The notes: a model not told the origin generated them from the sequence alone. A stretch of 64,000 bases of DNA from Variovorax boronicumulans (GCF_019352895.1 NZ_JAAAFX010000009.1:514764-578763); one strand, 5' to 3'. Positions 8,033 to 17,420 are shown, counted from the first letter of the stretch. Numbers and translations are program-made.

Positions 8033-11000
8033 TCAGGCGTGGTGGCCGGCGGGCTCACCGGCCACCAGCGCGTCGAGTTCGGCGGTGCGCTGCGAGCGGC
8101 CCACCATGCGGTGGTCGCGTGCCAGCAGCGTGTACATGGTGGGCAGCACGAACAGCGTGAACAGCGTGCCCACCAGCATGCCGACGACGATCACCAGGCC
8201 GATGCTGAAGCGGCTGGCGGCCCCCGCACCGCTGGCGAACAGCAGCGGCACCAGGCCCATCACCATCGCGGCGGTGGTCATCAGGATCGGGCGCAGCCGG
8301 ATGCGCGCGGCCTGCTCGATGGCGGGCCGGCGCTCCAGGTTGTCGCGCGCCTGGATCTCGTTGGCGAACTCCACCATCAGGATGCCGTGCTTGCTGATCA
8401 GCCCGATCAGCGTCACCAGCCCGATCTGGGTGTAGATGTTGACGGTGGCGAAGCCCATGGCCAGCGGCACCAGCGCGCCGCAGATCGACATCGGCACGCT
8501 GATCAGGATGATCAACGGGTCGCGCAGACTTTCGTACTGCGCCGCCAGCACCAGGTAGATCACCACGATCGCGAACAGGAAGGCCATCACCAGCGCCGAA
8601 CCCTCCTGCGAGAACTGGCGCGCGTCCGACTGCCAGTCGTAGCTGAAACCGGCCGGCAGCTTCTTCGCCTCTTCGCTCAGGAAGGCCACCGCATCGCCCA
8701 TGGTCACGCCCGGCATCGGAATGGCCTGGAAGGTCGCGGCGTTGAGCTGGTTGAACTGCGTGAGCTGGTTGGGCCCGACGCTGGTCGACAGCTGCACCAG
8801 GTTGGCCAGCGGCACCGGCTGGCCGCTCGCGCTCTTCACGAAGTAGCGCGACAGCGCATCGGCCGACAGGCGCCGGTCGGGCGGCGACTGCGGAATGACG
8901 TCGTACGAGCGGCCGTCCATGCCGAAGCGGTTGACGTAGTTCTCGCCCACCAGCACGGCCAGCGTGTCGCCGATGGCCTTCATCGTCACGCCCACACTGT
9001 TGGCCTTGGCGCGGTCCACGCGCACTTCGGTCACCGGGTTGTTGAACGCCAGGTCGCTGTCGACCACGGCGAATTTGCCGCTGTCGCGCGCCGCCTTCTT
9101 CAGCGCCTCCATCGCCTCGAACACCGTGCGGTGGTCGCCCGCGCTGCGGATCACCATCTGCACCGGCAGCCCGCCGGTCGAGCCCGGCAGCGAAGGCAGC
9201 TGGAACGCGAAGACGCTGCTGCCCTCGACCTCGTTCATGCCGTTCTGCACCTCGGCCTGGATCTGCTCGGCGCTGCGCCTGCGGTCCTTCCAGTCGGACA
9301 GCTGCACGCCGCCGATGCTGTTCGACACGCCGTCCGAGCCGTTGACGAGCCAGCGGCCGGTGTTCTCGGGCAGCGCGGCCAACACCTCGTCCCACTTCTT
9401 GCCGAACTTCTCGACGTAATCGATGTTGGCGTGCTGCGGCGACTTGACGACGGTCATCACCATCGCCTGGTCCTCGCCGGGCGCCAGCTCGCGCTGCGCA
9501 GCGTTGTAGAGAAAGGGCAGGCTGACCAGCACCGCGGCGGCCAGCAGGCCCGTGACCCAGCGGTGGTGCAGCGACACGTCGAGCAGGCGGCCGTAGGCCG
9601 AGGCCAGCTTGTGGAAGAAGGCCTCGGCATGGCGGGCCATGCGGCTCGTGCTGGCATCCTGCGGCAGCAGGAAGGACGCCATCACCGGCGACAGCGTGAG
9701 CGCGATCACGCCCGACACCACCACCGCGCCCGCCAGCGTGAAGGCGAACTCCTTGAACAGCGAACCCGTGAGGCCGCCCATGAGCCCGATGGGCGCATAC
9801 ACCGCGGCCAGCGTGAGCGTCATCGCGATCACCGGGCCGGCCACTTCGCGGGCACCGATCAATGCCGCCTGCACGCGCGACTTGCCTTCCTCCATGTGGC
9901 GGTGCACGTTCTCCACCACCACGATGGCATCGTCCACCACCAGCCCGATCGCCAGCACCATCGCCAGCAGGGTCAGCAGGTTGATGCTGAAGCCGAACAG
10001 CAGCATCAGCGCGGCCGCGCCCAGCATCGACAGCGGAATCGTCACCACCGGGATCAGCACCGCGCGCATCGAGCCCAGGCACAGGAAGATCACCAGCACC
10101 ACGATGGCGACGGCCTCGAGCAGCGTCTTCTGCACCTCGTCGATCGAGGCCTCGATGAAGCGTGCCAGCTCGAAGGGCAGCTGCACCTCGACCCCGGGCG
10201 GCAGGTTCTGCTTGGCGGCGGGCAGCAGCTCGCGGATGCGCTTGACGATCACCAGCGGGTTGCCGTCGGGCGCCGCGTGCAGGCCCAGGTAGATGGCCTT
10301 GTCGCCGTCCATGGTCGCGCTGCTGTCGACACTGGCCGCGCCCAGTTCCACCGTGGCGACGTCGCCCAGGCGCACGATGGCGTCGCCGTCGCGCTTGACG
10401 ACCATGTCGCGGAACTCGGCCACGTTCACCAGGTCGGTGTTCACGCGGATGTTCGACACCACATACAGGCCCTTGACCTGCCCGGGTGCGGCCTGCACGT
10501 TGTTCTGCCGCAGCGCGTCGGCCAGCTCGCCGGCCGAGATGCCGCGCGCGGCCATGCGGTTGGGGTCGAGCCACACGCGCATGGCCAGCGTCTGGCCGCC
10601 CGACACGTCCACGCTCGACACGCCGGGGATCGACGCGAACTGCGGCTGCACCACGCGCGAGAGGTAGTCGGTGAGCGCCGGGATCGGCATCGTCTTGCTC
10701 GAGAAGCCGACATAGGCCACCGCGGTGGCCTCGCCCGACGACCTGAGGATCACCGGATCGAAGGCCTCGGCCGGCAGCCGGTACTTGACCTGGCTGACCT
10801 GCGCCATGGCCTGCGTCAGCGCCTGGTTGGCATCGGCGTTGAGCTTCATGCGCACGCTGACCACGCTGCGGCCCAGGGTGGATGTCGACGACAGGTAGTC
10901 GACGTTCTCAATGGTCGCCACCGCCTGCGCGATCGGCTGCGTGACGAAGCCCTGCATCAGCTCCGGCGAGGCGCCGGGGTACTGCGTGGTGATGGTCAGG

Positions 11001-11131
11001 GTGGTGCTTTCGGTCAGCGGGTACTGGCGCACCGGCAGGTCGCCCAGCGCGCGGGCGCCGAGCAGCAGGATCAGCGTGCTCACCACCAGCGCCAGCACGG
11101 GCCGGCGCACGAAGAGGTCGGTGAACTTCAT
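8033..11131 (-). CDS. RND multidrug efflux pump, inner-membrane permease (HAE-1)
   Basis: A 1032-residue RND permease of normal length. It opens with FVRRPVLALVVSTLILLLGA (first membrane helix) and the family motif QYPGASPE in the first periplasmic loop. The first half contains the TM4 proton-relay pair in GLVVDDAIVVVENVHRHMEEG, and the second membrane half follows near residue 860 (VIYLVLAAQYESLRDPLIIL). Twelve membrane helices and two large periplasmic loops are expected, as for MexB/MdtB-like pumps. The start overlaps the adaptor stop (ATGA). Substrate cannot be read from sequence; close homologues export antibiotics, dyes or solvents. Confidence 0.95.
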   Translation of the reverse strand: MKFTDLFVRRPVLALVVSTLILLLGARALGDLPVRQYPLTESTTLTITTQYPGASPELMQGFVTQPIAQAVATIENVDYLSSTSTLGRSVVSVRMKLNADANQALTQAMAQVSQVKYRLPAEAFDPVILRSSGEATAVAYVGFSSKTMPIPALTDYLSRVVQPQFASIPGVSSVDVSGGQTLAMRVWLDPNRMAARGISAGELADALRQNNVQAAPGQVKGLYVVSNIRVNTDLVNVAEFRDMVVKRDGDAIVRLGDVATVELGAASVDSSATMDGDKAIYLGLHAAPDGNPLVIVKRIRELLPAAKQNLPPGVEVQLPFELARFIEASIDEVQKTLLEAVAIVVLVIFLCLGSMRAVLIPVVTIPLSMLGAAALMLLFGFSINLLTLLAMVLAIGLVVDDAIVVVENVHRHMEEGKSRVQAALIGAREVAGPVIAMTLTLAAVYAPIGLMGGLTGSLFKEFAFTLAGAVVVSGVIALTLSPVMASFLLPQDASTSRMARHAEAFFHKLASAYGRLLDVSLHHRWVTGLLAAAVLVSLPFLYNAAQRELAPGEDQAMVMTVVKSPQHANIDYVEKFGKKWDEVLAALPENTGRWLVNGSDGVSNSIGGVQLSDWKDRRRSAEQIQAEVQNGMNEVEGSSVFAFQLPSLPGSTGGLPVQMVIRSAGDHRTVFEAMEALKKAARDSGKFAVVDSDLAFNNPVTEVRVDRAKANSVGVTMKAIGDTLAVLVGENYVNRFGMDGRSYDVIPQSPPDRRLSADALSRYFVKSASGQPVPLANLVQLSTSVGPNQLTQFNQLNAATFQAIPMPGVTMGDAVAFLSEEAKKLPAGFSYDWQSDARQFSQEGSALVMAFLFAIVVIYLVLAAQYESLRDPLIILISVPMSICGALVPLAMGFATVNIYTQIGLVTLIGLISKHGILMVEFANEIQARDNLERRPAIEQAARIRLRPILMTTAAMVMGLVPLLFASGAGAASRFSIGLVIVVGMLVGTLFTLFVLPTMYTLLARDHRMVGRSQRTAELDALVAGEPAGHHA

Positions 11132-12243
11132 GGCCTGGGCTCCGTGGGCTCGGCGAGGGCCAGCGTGTCCTTCGCGGCCGGCACCACGGCGGCGCCGCTG
11201 TAAAGACGCAGCTGGCCCGAGGTGACGACCTTCTCGCCGGCCTCCAGGCCGTGCTCGATGACGACCCGGCCGTCCTGCCGGTCGCCGGCCTTCACGAACA
11301 CCTGCTGCGCGGTGAAGCCGCCCGTGTCGCCGGGGCGCACCACGAAGACCGCGTCGCCGTGCGTGCTGTAGGTCAGGGCGGTCTCGGGCACGGTGATGGC
11401 GTCGGCCCGCGCCGGCAGCGCCACCTTGCCGTTGACGAACATGCCCGGCGTGAGCGCGCCGTCGGCGTTGTCGACCGTGGCCTGCAGGCGCACGGTGCGC
11501 GCGTCGACACCGATCTGCGGTTCGATGGTGCTCAGCCTGGCCTGGAAGACCCGGCCCGGGTAGGCATCGACCGAGAGCGCGACCTGCTGCTGGCGATGCA
11601 GCGCAGGCAGCGCGGTTTCGGGCAGCGTGAGGTTGGCGAAGAGCGTGCGCGCGTCGGTGAGCGACACCAGCGCGTCGCCGGCGCGCACGAACTGGCCGAG
11701 CTGGACGCGACGGATGCCGAGCACCCCGTCGAAAGGCGCCTTGATCTGCTTCTGTTCGCGCATCGCCTGCGCGCGCTTGAGTTCGCCGCCGGCTTGGTCG
11801 AAAGCGGCCTGGGCCTGTTCGAATTGTTCCTGCGTGGCGGCCTGCTGCGGCAGCAGGCGGCGGGTGCGCTCGAGCAGGGCGCGGGCATTGGCACGCTGCG
11901 CGCTCAGGCGCTCCAGGTCGCCCTGCTCGGGCGCATCGTTGAGCTGCACCAGCAGCTGGCCTGCGCGCACCGCGCCACCGGGCACGAACAGGATCCTCGA
12001 GACCCGACCGTCCACCTCGGCCGGCACCTCGACCTGGCGCGTCGCCTCCAGGGTGCCGATGCCGGTCAGGACGCGCGCCACCGTGGTCTTCTGCGCGACG
12101 GCCACCGCCACCTTCACGGGCGGCATGCCGCCGCTGGCCTGTGCATGCGCCGGCCCGAGTTTCGCGAGAAGCCCGTAGCCGCCTCCCCCCAGCAGCACCA
12201 CCGCGAGGCCGGCGCCGAGCCAGGCCCTTGAACGTGTCTTCAT
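11128..12243 (-). CDS. RND efflux periplasmic adaptor (membrane fusion protein)
   Basis: A 371-residue adaptor with an N-terminal membrane anchor (LGAGLAVVLLGGGGYGLL), a first lipoyl half (VEVPAEVDGRVSRILFVPGG), a helical hairpin (about 95-165, QRANARALLERTRRLLPQQ), the second lipoyl half (IKAPFDGVLGIRRV) and beta-barrel/membrane-proximal parts (VPETALTYSTHGDAVFVV). It bridges pump and outer-membrane channel. A TTG start at 12264 would add seven residues but falls inside the inverted repeat, so ATG 12243 is used. First gene of the four-gene efflux operon. Confidence 0.93.
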   Translation of the reverse strand: MKTRSRAWLGAGLAVVLLGGGGYGLLAKLGPAHAQASGGMPPVKVAVAVAQKTTVARVLTGIGTLEATRQVEVPAEVDGRVSRILFVPGGAVRAGQLLVQLNDAPEQGDLERLSAQRANARALLERTRRLLPQQAATQEQFEQAQAAFDQAGGELKRAQAMREQKQIKAPFDGVLGIRRVQLGQFVRAGDALVSLTDARTLFANLTLPETALPALHRQQQVALSVDAYPGRVFQARLSTIEPQIGVDARTVRLQATVDNADGALTPGMFVNGKVALPARADAITVPETALTYSTHGDAVFVVRPGDTGGFTAQQVFVKAGDRQDGRVVIEHGLEAGEKVVTSGQLRLYSGAAVVPAAKDTLALAEPTEPRP

Positions 12244-12255
12244 GATCGGTCCATT

Positions 12256-12283
12256 AATAATCAAAGAAAGTGCTTTGATTATT
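12256..12283. promoter_or_regulatory. 28-bp perfect inverted repeat, candidate operator of efflux operon
   Basis: Eleven-base arms AATAATCAAAG and CTTTGATTATT are separated by AAAGTG, with no mismatch. The element ends 12 bases before the adaptor start and is by far the most AT-rich sequence around. Position and symmetry suit a dimeric regulator; the COG2345 protein encoded at the end of the same operon is the natural candidate. Confidence 0.6.
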
Positions 12284-12712
12284 GCCGATCGCAGCCGCAG
12301 CTGTCGAGGCGGGCGGCGGCAATGGCACGCATGGATTCAGGCTATCGGCGGCAGGCGGCCTCTCCAGATGAAGTCATCGTGGGGCTGACGCAAGGCGGAG
12401 GCTCGCCCGTCCTCTGCACCGCCAGAAGGCGGCTGGAACAGGCTGCTCAAGCAGTCTTTTCGGCTCGATGTTGCCCAGGCTCGTCGCCCGATTCCATTGA
12501 CCGTTCTTTCCGGGCCACGGGGTCATCACGGCAGCGCGGCCGTCGCGGGGGGCGCGCACAGGCGCGTCGAATCCGCGCCCGTCGAATCCGCCATCCCGGA
12601 CGAGCGCTCGTGGAACATTTATGCAGCATGCACCGCGATCGCGAGCCGCGATGAGAAGGGGATGCCACCCACAGGCCTGTGCAACGGCCTGCACGGCATG
12701 GGCGCAATCGTG
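12284..12712. other. 429-bp non-coding gap
   Basis: It separates the efflux promoter from the next gene's 3' end. Short open frames in both directions have Arg/Ala/Gly composition and no family resemblance, so none is called. No repeat or RNA structure stood out. The last bases (about 12690-12720) are slightly AT-richer. Confidence 0.5.
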
Positions 12713-13381
12713 CTAACGCGAACCGCTTCGTTGCGGCGCAGAAAAGCCCAGCGAGGCCAGTTTCTTCTTCGCGCTTTGCAGCAAGCCCGGTCGCTGGGTG
12801 GGCAACACGGCCTTGGTGTCTCCTGGCGCGATGATCTCGAACGCCGAAGCGGCGGCGAGTCGGATCGCGAGGGCGTCGCGACTCGTCAGGCCGTCGAGCC
12901 TGTCCGAGGAGATCACATGCACCTGCAAGTGGCGATGAAGGCTCTTCGACAGCTTCTTGCAGGCGGCCGCCATGCTGGCCTCGTCGGGCATCACCGCGCC
13001 ATGCACGACCAGGATCTCGATGGTGTTGTCGTCGTGCTCGCCCAGCACGAAGGCGCGCACGACCGCGTTCTTGAACTTGGAACGCAGCATGTGGCGGATC
13101 GGCTCGGCCGCGGCGAAGGACTTCAACGCGATGCTGCGCAATTCGCGATGGAAGACGAAGGAGCGGTCGACCTTGACGGTTTCGGGCTGGTCGGCTGACG
13201 TCTGCTGCTTGGCAAGGAGCCCGCTCCTGACGAGGTGCTCCACGATCGCGTCGACCTCGCTTCGCTCCTGTTTCGTTCGCTGGGCCAGTTCGCTTGCCGA
13301 GAACAGCTGATCGGGGGCCGCATACAGGACCTGCATGAGCTTTTGCACAGCGGGGGACAAGAGGAAATCTGCAGCACTCAC
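12713..13381 (-). CDS. Winged-helix protein with degenerate nucleotidyltransferase-like domain
   Basis: About 222 residues from GTG 13381. The N-terminal part is a winged helix (VQKLMQVLYAAPDQLFSASE, then EVDAIVEHLVRSGLL). The second half has the alternation of a nucleotidyltransferase fold (VRAFVLGEHDDNTIEILVV, then LQVHVISSDRLDGL), but the usual GSxxxG...DxD catalytic motif is reduced to LGEHDDNTIE. Such wHTH-NTase proteins are generally of unknown function. The start is uncertain: ATG 13480 would add a Pro/Ala-rich tail. The C-terminus is basic (SAKKKLASLGF). No operon partner; the MFS gene upstream is 217 bp away. Confidence 0.6.
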   Translation of the reverse strand: MSAADFLLSPAVQKLMQVLYAAPDQLFSASELAQRTKQERSEVDAIVEHLVRSGLLAKQQTSADQPETVKVDRSFVFHRELRSIALKSFAAAEPIRHMLRSKFKNAVVRAFVLGEHDDNTIEILVVHGAVMPDEASMAAACKKLSKSLHRHLQVHVISSDRLDGLTSRDALAIRLAAASAFEIIAPGDTKAVLPTQRPGLLQSAKKKLASLGFSAPQRSGSR

Positions 13382-13598
13382 GGGCGGTTCGGCTCGGTTC
13401 GGTTTCTGGGCGGGGGCTGAATTATGAAGTCGACCGCCGACCCCTGGCGCAGGGCCGGGTCGGGCATCGTTCGGCACCATGACCCCGGCAGCGCGTGCGG
13501 ACCGAACCTCGGTGCTTCGGGCGAAAGGCTGCAGATGGGCGGCGCCTGCCAACCCGGATGCCCGGGACGATGGCGCGTGACGCCCCTGTCCCCAGGCT

Positions 13599-14777
13599 TC
13601 AGGGCGCCGCTCTGGGCCGCGCGCCGCGCCCTGCGACGATGTGTGCCGTCAACGGAATCAGGCACAGCAACGCGGCGACCATCCAGAAGGCCGCATGCAG
13701 GCCGATCGCATTGGCGACGAAGCCGATGCCGGCGGGCCCCACCAGGATGCCGGCATAGCCTGCGGTGGTGATGGCGCCGATGGCCAGGGCCGAGGGCATG
13801 GCGGTCTGCGCGCCGGCCTTGCGGAAGAAGACCGGCACGATGTTCGACGCGCCCAGCCCGATGAGCAGGAAGCCGCTCATCCTGAGCCAGGCGATCGGCG
13901 CCGCCAGCAGCACCACGAAGCCGACAACCGCCAGGATGCCGCCCCAGAGCAGGGTGTTCCGGTCGCCGACCCTTGCCGTGACCCTGTCGCCCACGAGTCG
14001 GCCGACGGTCATCGCGATGGCGAACAGCATGTAGCCGACGCCGCTCTGGCTGGCGCTCGTGAGGCCGGCATCGGTGACGAGAAGGGCGCTCCAGTCGAGC
14101 ATCGCGCCTTCCGCGAGGAAGGTTGCCGCGGCCAGGCCGGCGAGCAGCAGGACGATGCCGCGCGGCCGGACGAAGAGCGAGCCTTCCACCGCGCCCTGCG
14201 CGCCTGCGAGCAGGCGCGGCCAGGCGAAGGCCATGGCGATCGCCATCGCCGCCGCGGACGCCAGCGTGCCCGCCAGCGGATCGATGCCCCAGGAGAGCAG
14301 CGCGGTCATCAGCGTGGCGCCCGCGAAGCCGCCGATGCTGAAAAGCGCGTGGAAGCCCGACATCAGCGGCGTGCCTGCGGCGCGTTCCACCTCCACGGCA
14401 TGGACGTTCATCGCGACATCGATCGATCCCAGCGCGGCGCCGAACGCGAGCAGCGCAGTGGCCAGCGCCAGGGGCGTCGTGGCGAGCGTCAGCGCCGGCA
14501 GCACGACGGCCAGTCCGAAGCCTCCGGCCAGGATGATGGGCTTGCTGCCGAAGCGTGCGCTCAGCGGGCCGGTCAGCAGCATGGCCACGACCGAGCCGAT
14601 GCCGATGCACAGCAGCAGCAGCCCGAGCGTTCCGTCATCGACCGCCAGGCGCTGCTTGGCGAAGGGCACCAGCGGAGCCCAGCAGGCGAGGCCGAAGCCC
14701 GCCACGAGAAAGGAGATGCGGGTGGCGAGCCTCGTCGCCGGACGATCGGAGGACGGCGTTGTATCAGCAGGTGGCAT
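13599..14777 (-). CDS. MFS transporter, YbjJ-like
   Basis: A 392-residue 12-helix major facilitator. Helix 1 (RISFLVAGFGLACWAPLVPF) and the loop 2-3 motif area (GPLSARFGSKPIILAGG) are clear. The sequence AFGAALGSIDVAMNVHAVEV, then SGFHALFSIGGFAGA is characteristic of the YbjJ group, whose substrates are unknown. ATG 14777 was used; a GTG at 14810 would add 11 residues. It is divergent from the LysR-type regulator gene at 15203, which may control it. Confidence 0.85.
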   Translation of the reverse strand: MPPADTTPSSDRPATRLATRISFLVAGFGLACWAPLVPFAKQRLAVDDGTLGLLLLCIGIGSVVAMLLTGPLSARFGSKPIILAGGFGLAVVLPALTLATTPLALATALLAFGAALGSIDVAMNVHAVEVERAAGTPLMSGFHALFSIGGFAGATLMTALLSWGIDPLAGTLASAAAMAIAMAFAWPRLLAGAQGAVEGSLFVRPRGIVLLLAGLAAATFLAEGAMLDWSALLVTDAGLTSASQSGVGYMLFAIAMTVGRLVGDRVTARVGDRNTLLWGGILAVVGFVVLLAAPIAWLRMSGFLLIGLGASNIVPVFFRKAGAQTAMPSALAIGAITTAGYAGILVGPAGIGFVANAIGLHAAFWMVAALLCLIPLTAHIVAGRGARPRAAP

Positions 14778-15202
14778 GGGGCAGAGGAGGGGGGAGGTCG
14801 GGCCAGGCACGCCGTGCCATGGCCTGGAGAAAAAGTGGAATCAAGGGGCCTGCCGCATCCCATGCGGCCTTGCGCCTTGCACATCTGTTCGCGGCGGACG
14901 CTGATCGTGGCACACGCCGAAGTCGACCGTGCCGCTGCGCCATCAACGCGTCGGCAGCGGCCCCTTGCCGTGAGGCCACGCGGGTTGCGTGAGCTCCGGC
15001 GCGTGGGCCGGGCCATGCTGCGATGGCAGCGGCCTGTCTTCGGGGCGGTCCCGTGTGGCCGGTGCGCGCGCTCGCAGGGGCAGGTTCGACTGGTTCGCCA
15101 AGCTTCGGCAATGAATGAGATTTTCGAAAAGATCGAAGTGACGCATGCCGGGATGCTAGGCAGGAGTAAGCTCGGCGACCATCGACATTTCCGGCTGAAT
15201 CC
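14778..15202. other. 425-bp divergent promoter region, MFS / LysR
   Basis: No gene seen. Near the LysR start it turns AT-richer and holds the palindrome TTTTCGAAAA (15121-15130), the type of dyad LysR regulators bind. A CT-rich tract lies immediately before the MFS start. Confidence 0.4.
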
Positions 15203-16180
15203 ATGAGCTCATCTCATGCCAGTGCGCGGCGGCTGCCGTCGCTCAACATGCTGCGCGCCTTCGAGGCGGCGGCACGGCTGCGCAGCGTGACGCGCGCGGC
15301 CCAGGAGCTCAGCGTCACGCAGAGCGCGGTCAGCCATCAGATCAAGGCGCTCGAGGAGTGGCTGGGCGCCTCGCTCGTCGCGCGAGAAGGGCGGCAGCTC
15401 GCGCTGACGCCCGAAGGTGCGGCCTATCTGCCCAGCCTGAGCACGGCCTTCGACCTGATGGCCGACGCGACCCAGCGCATCGGTCGGGCCACGCAGCGCC
15501 GCACGCTCACGGTCAACGCCTTGCCGACGCTGGCTGCGCAATGGCTGATTCCACGCCTGTCCGGTTTCTGCGCCCAGGTGCCGGAGGTCGATGTGCAGCT
15601 CGCCACCACGGCGAGCGTGCTCGACTTCGTGCCGGCGGCCTTCGACGTGTCGATCCGCTGCCTCTCCGCCGAAGAGCTGGCCCTGTTGAAGGCGCGCCCC
15701 GGTTGGCGCGGTGTGCGCTTCGGTGCGTTCCTGCCCGATGCGCTGACGCCGGTCTGCAGCCCGGCGCTGCTCGCCCGGTCGCCCGCGCCGTCGAAGCCCG
15801 CCGACCTGGCGCGCTACACCTTGCTGCACAGCCGCTCGACGCCGCTGGCCTGGCGCGACTGGCTGGCGACGGCCCGCGCGCGCAAGTTGAAGCCGGCAGG
15901 AGAACTGGGTTTCGATCACGCCCACCTCGCGGTGCAGGCGGCCATGCAGGGCATGGGCTTCGCGCTGGGCAATCCGGACCTGGTGGCGGACAGTGTGGCC
16001 GCAGGCCTGCTGGTGATGCCTTTCAGCGCCTGGACCACGCACGAGAAGGAGTTCTACTGGATTCTCCCGGAGCGCTCGGCGCAGGATGCCAATGCACTGG
16101 CGTTTTGCGACTGGTTGCAGGCCAGCGGCCATGCGACGCAAGACGCGCTCGCTACTTCCGTCTTGGCCTCAGCGATTTGA
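15203..16180 (+). CDS. LysR-family regulator, GcvA-like
   Basis: A 325-residue LysR protein. The winged HTH occupies about 12-70 (LNMLRAFEAAARLRSVTRAA, SVTQSAVSHQIKALEEWLG), and the effector domain has the GcvA-subgroup signature (TLTVNALPTLAAQWLIPRL, then DVSIR). Divergent from the MFS gene, 425 bp away, which is the likely target. Its end overlaps the convergent XRE regulator gene by 29 bp. Effector unknown. Length is normal, with a C-terminal extension of about 15 residues. Confidence 0.88.
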   Translation: MSSSHASARRLPSLNMLRAFEAAARLRSVTRAAQELSVTQSAVSHQIKALEEWLGASLVAREGRQLALTPEGAAYLPSLSTAFDLMADATQRIGRATQRRTLTVNALPTLAAQWLIPRLSGFCAQVPEVDVQLATTASVLDFVPAAFDVSIRCLSAEELALLKARPGWRGVRFGAFLPDALTPVCSPALLARSPAPSKPADLARYTLLHSRSTPLAWRDWLATARARKLKPAGELGFDHAHLAVQAAMQGMGFALGNPDLVADSVAAGLLVMPFSAWTTHEKEFYWILPERSAQDANALAFCDWLQASGHATQDALATSVLASAI

Positions 16181-17036
16181 GCAACGCCAGTGTTTCGAGC
16201 GGCTGGAGCACCGCCACCTTGACCAGCGAATCGAACTCACGCGTGAGCTCGGAAATGGTCTCCTCGTCCTGGCTGAGAAGAAATTTCTGGCCCAGGTTGA
16301 TGGAAGCGTAACGCTGGCCAAAGATCGTGACGGGAAAGCCCGCGAAGAAGTTGTCGCGCGCGTCGAAGCAGAACCAGCGGAAGGTGGGGTACACGCTCTC
16401 GTAGACCTCGATCATGTGGTCCAACTCGCGCTGCCTGAATGCATCGGGGAGTTCACCCCAGAGGTACTCGCCCTTGGCGAAGGCATGAATGATCTCCACG
16501 CTGGTGCAGACCTCCATGTCTGCCCCCGGCCGCGAGAGATAGCGGCGCCGGTGCGCGATGCCTTCCTGTGCCTCCTCGACCGTGATCTCCGGATGGTCCT
16601 TGTACTGCCAGGCCAGGCTCTCGTCGCTTTTCAGGGGGTCGGGGAAGGTCGTGGGCAGATAGCGGACCTTCATGCCGCCGTAGTTTTCCCGCCAGCGCGA
16701 AAATTGCTCCTGCTTGATGCTGGAAACCTGGAATTTCGCGCGCGCTGTCGCCGCGTCTTCTGCGGCGTCGGCCGGCAGCTTGGCATCGTCGTCCAGCCCG
16801 AGCAGCCAATCGACGCTGACACCCAGGGCCCGTGAGATCTGGACGATGGTCTCGATGCGTGGCAGTCGCGTGGTCGTGTCCGACAGCAGCTGCGATATCG
16901 AACTCCTGTTGAGGCCCGCCAGCGCAGCGAAGTCGTTCCTGGACATCTTTCGCTTGAAGAGAAGCGCGTTGAGGCGCTCACGGAACTGGGTCGAGTGCTC
17001 GGTCTTTGACGGCTCACTCTCGGAAACATCAAGCAT
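16152..17036 (-). CDS. XRE-family HTH regulator with C-terminal effector-like domain
   Basis: A 294-residue protein. The N-terminal HTH_3 domain is at about 17-75 (RERLNALLFKRKMSRNDFAA, then LNRSSISQLLSDTTTRLPRI). An acidic linker follows, then a roughly 190-residue C-terminal domain of a kind often found in regulators of catabolic operons (SRWRENYGGMKVRYLPTTFP, FRWFCFDARDNFFAGFPVTI, FGQRYASINLGQKFLLSQD); its ligand is unknown to me. ATG 17036 is preceded by GAAGG at a workable distance. A longer in-frame version would run through the palindromes of the promoter region. It is divergent from the RraA-led operon and is its likely regulator. Confidence 0.85.
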   Translation of the reverse strand: MLDVSESEPSKTEHSTQFRERLNALLFKRKMSRNDFAALAGLNRSSISQLLSDTTTRLPRIETIVQISRALGVSVDWLLGLDDDAKLPADAAEDAATARAKFQVSSIKQEQFSRWRENYGGMKVRYLPTTFPDPLKSDESLAWQYKDHPEITVEEAQEGIAHRRRYLSRPGADMEVCTSVEIIHAFAKGEYLWGELPDAFRQRELDHMIEVYESVYPTFRWFCFDARDNFFAGFPVTIFGQRYASINLGQKFLLSQDEETISELTREFDSLVKVAVLQPLETLALLKSLRPRRK

Positions 17037-17420
17037 CGGGTCGCCTTCGCGTTGAACAGTGGTGGGGGGACAGGTCGCGCCGTCGGCGGCCGCGTCCGTT
17101 GCAGCACCAGCAAGCATGCCAGGGGCGAACACCCTGCCTGCATCGCCGTGCGCGTGCTCTGCGCTTTCACGGGCTCCAAGCCCAGTCGGTGCGCATGTGT
17201 TGCGCTTGCAACACATTGTTCTTTAAGCATAACACGACAGATTTGCCGCGCTTCTCTCGGAGGAGAGACGTGAAATCGCCGCGCTTTGCCAGCGACGCGA
17301 TCACGCGATGTCACAGCCTGATCCGTGAAAACCCTATGAAGAATCTCCGCTTAAAGAACATACGATGCACTTGCGCAACTTAAGCGCATATACGCAACAT
17401 ACATTTGATAGGTGGAACAA
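17037..17420. promoter_or_regulatory. Divergent regulatory region with several dyads (XRE / RraA operon)
   Basis: The 384-bp region is AT-rich compared with flanks. It holds a perfect 9-bp-arm inverted repeat at 17195-17216 (ATGTGTTGC / GCAACACAT, four-base centre), GTTCTTTAAGC at 17218-17228 whose exact reverse complement GCTTAAAGAAC recurs at 17349-17359, the palindrome TTGCGCAA (17371-17378) and further GCGCAA/ACGCAAC copies up to 17400. These look like operators for the XRE protein at both promoters. AGGTGG at 17410-17415 serves the RraA start. Confidence 0.55.

Noticed and set aside
7766-11203. 1145-aa plus-strand open frame opposite the RND pump
   Set aside because: Low-complexity His/Arg/Gln-rich translation; the opposite strand encodes a textbook RND permease.
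12322-12694. Short open frames in the gap after the efflux promoter
   Set aside because: Arg/Ala/Gly/Pro-rich, no Shine-Dalgarno, no family resemblance.
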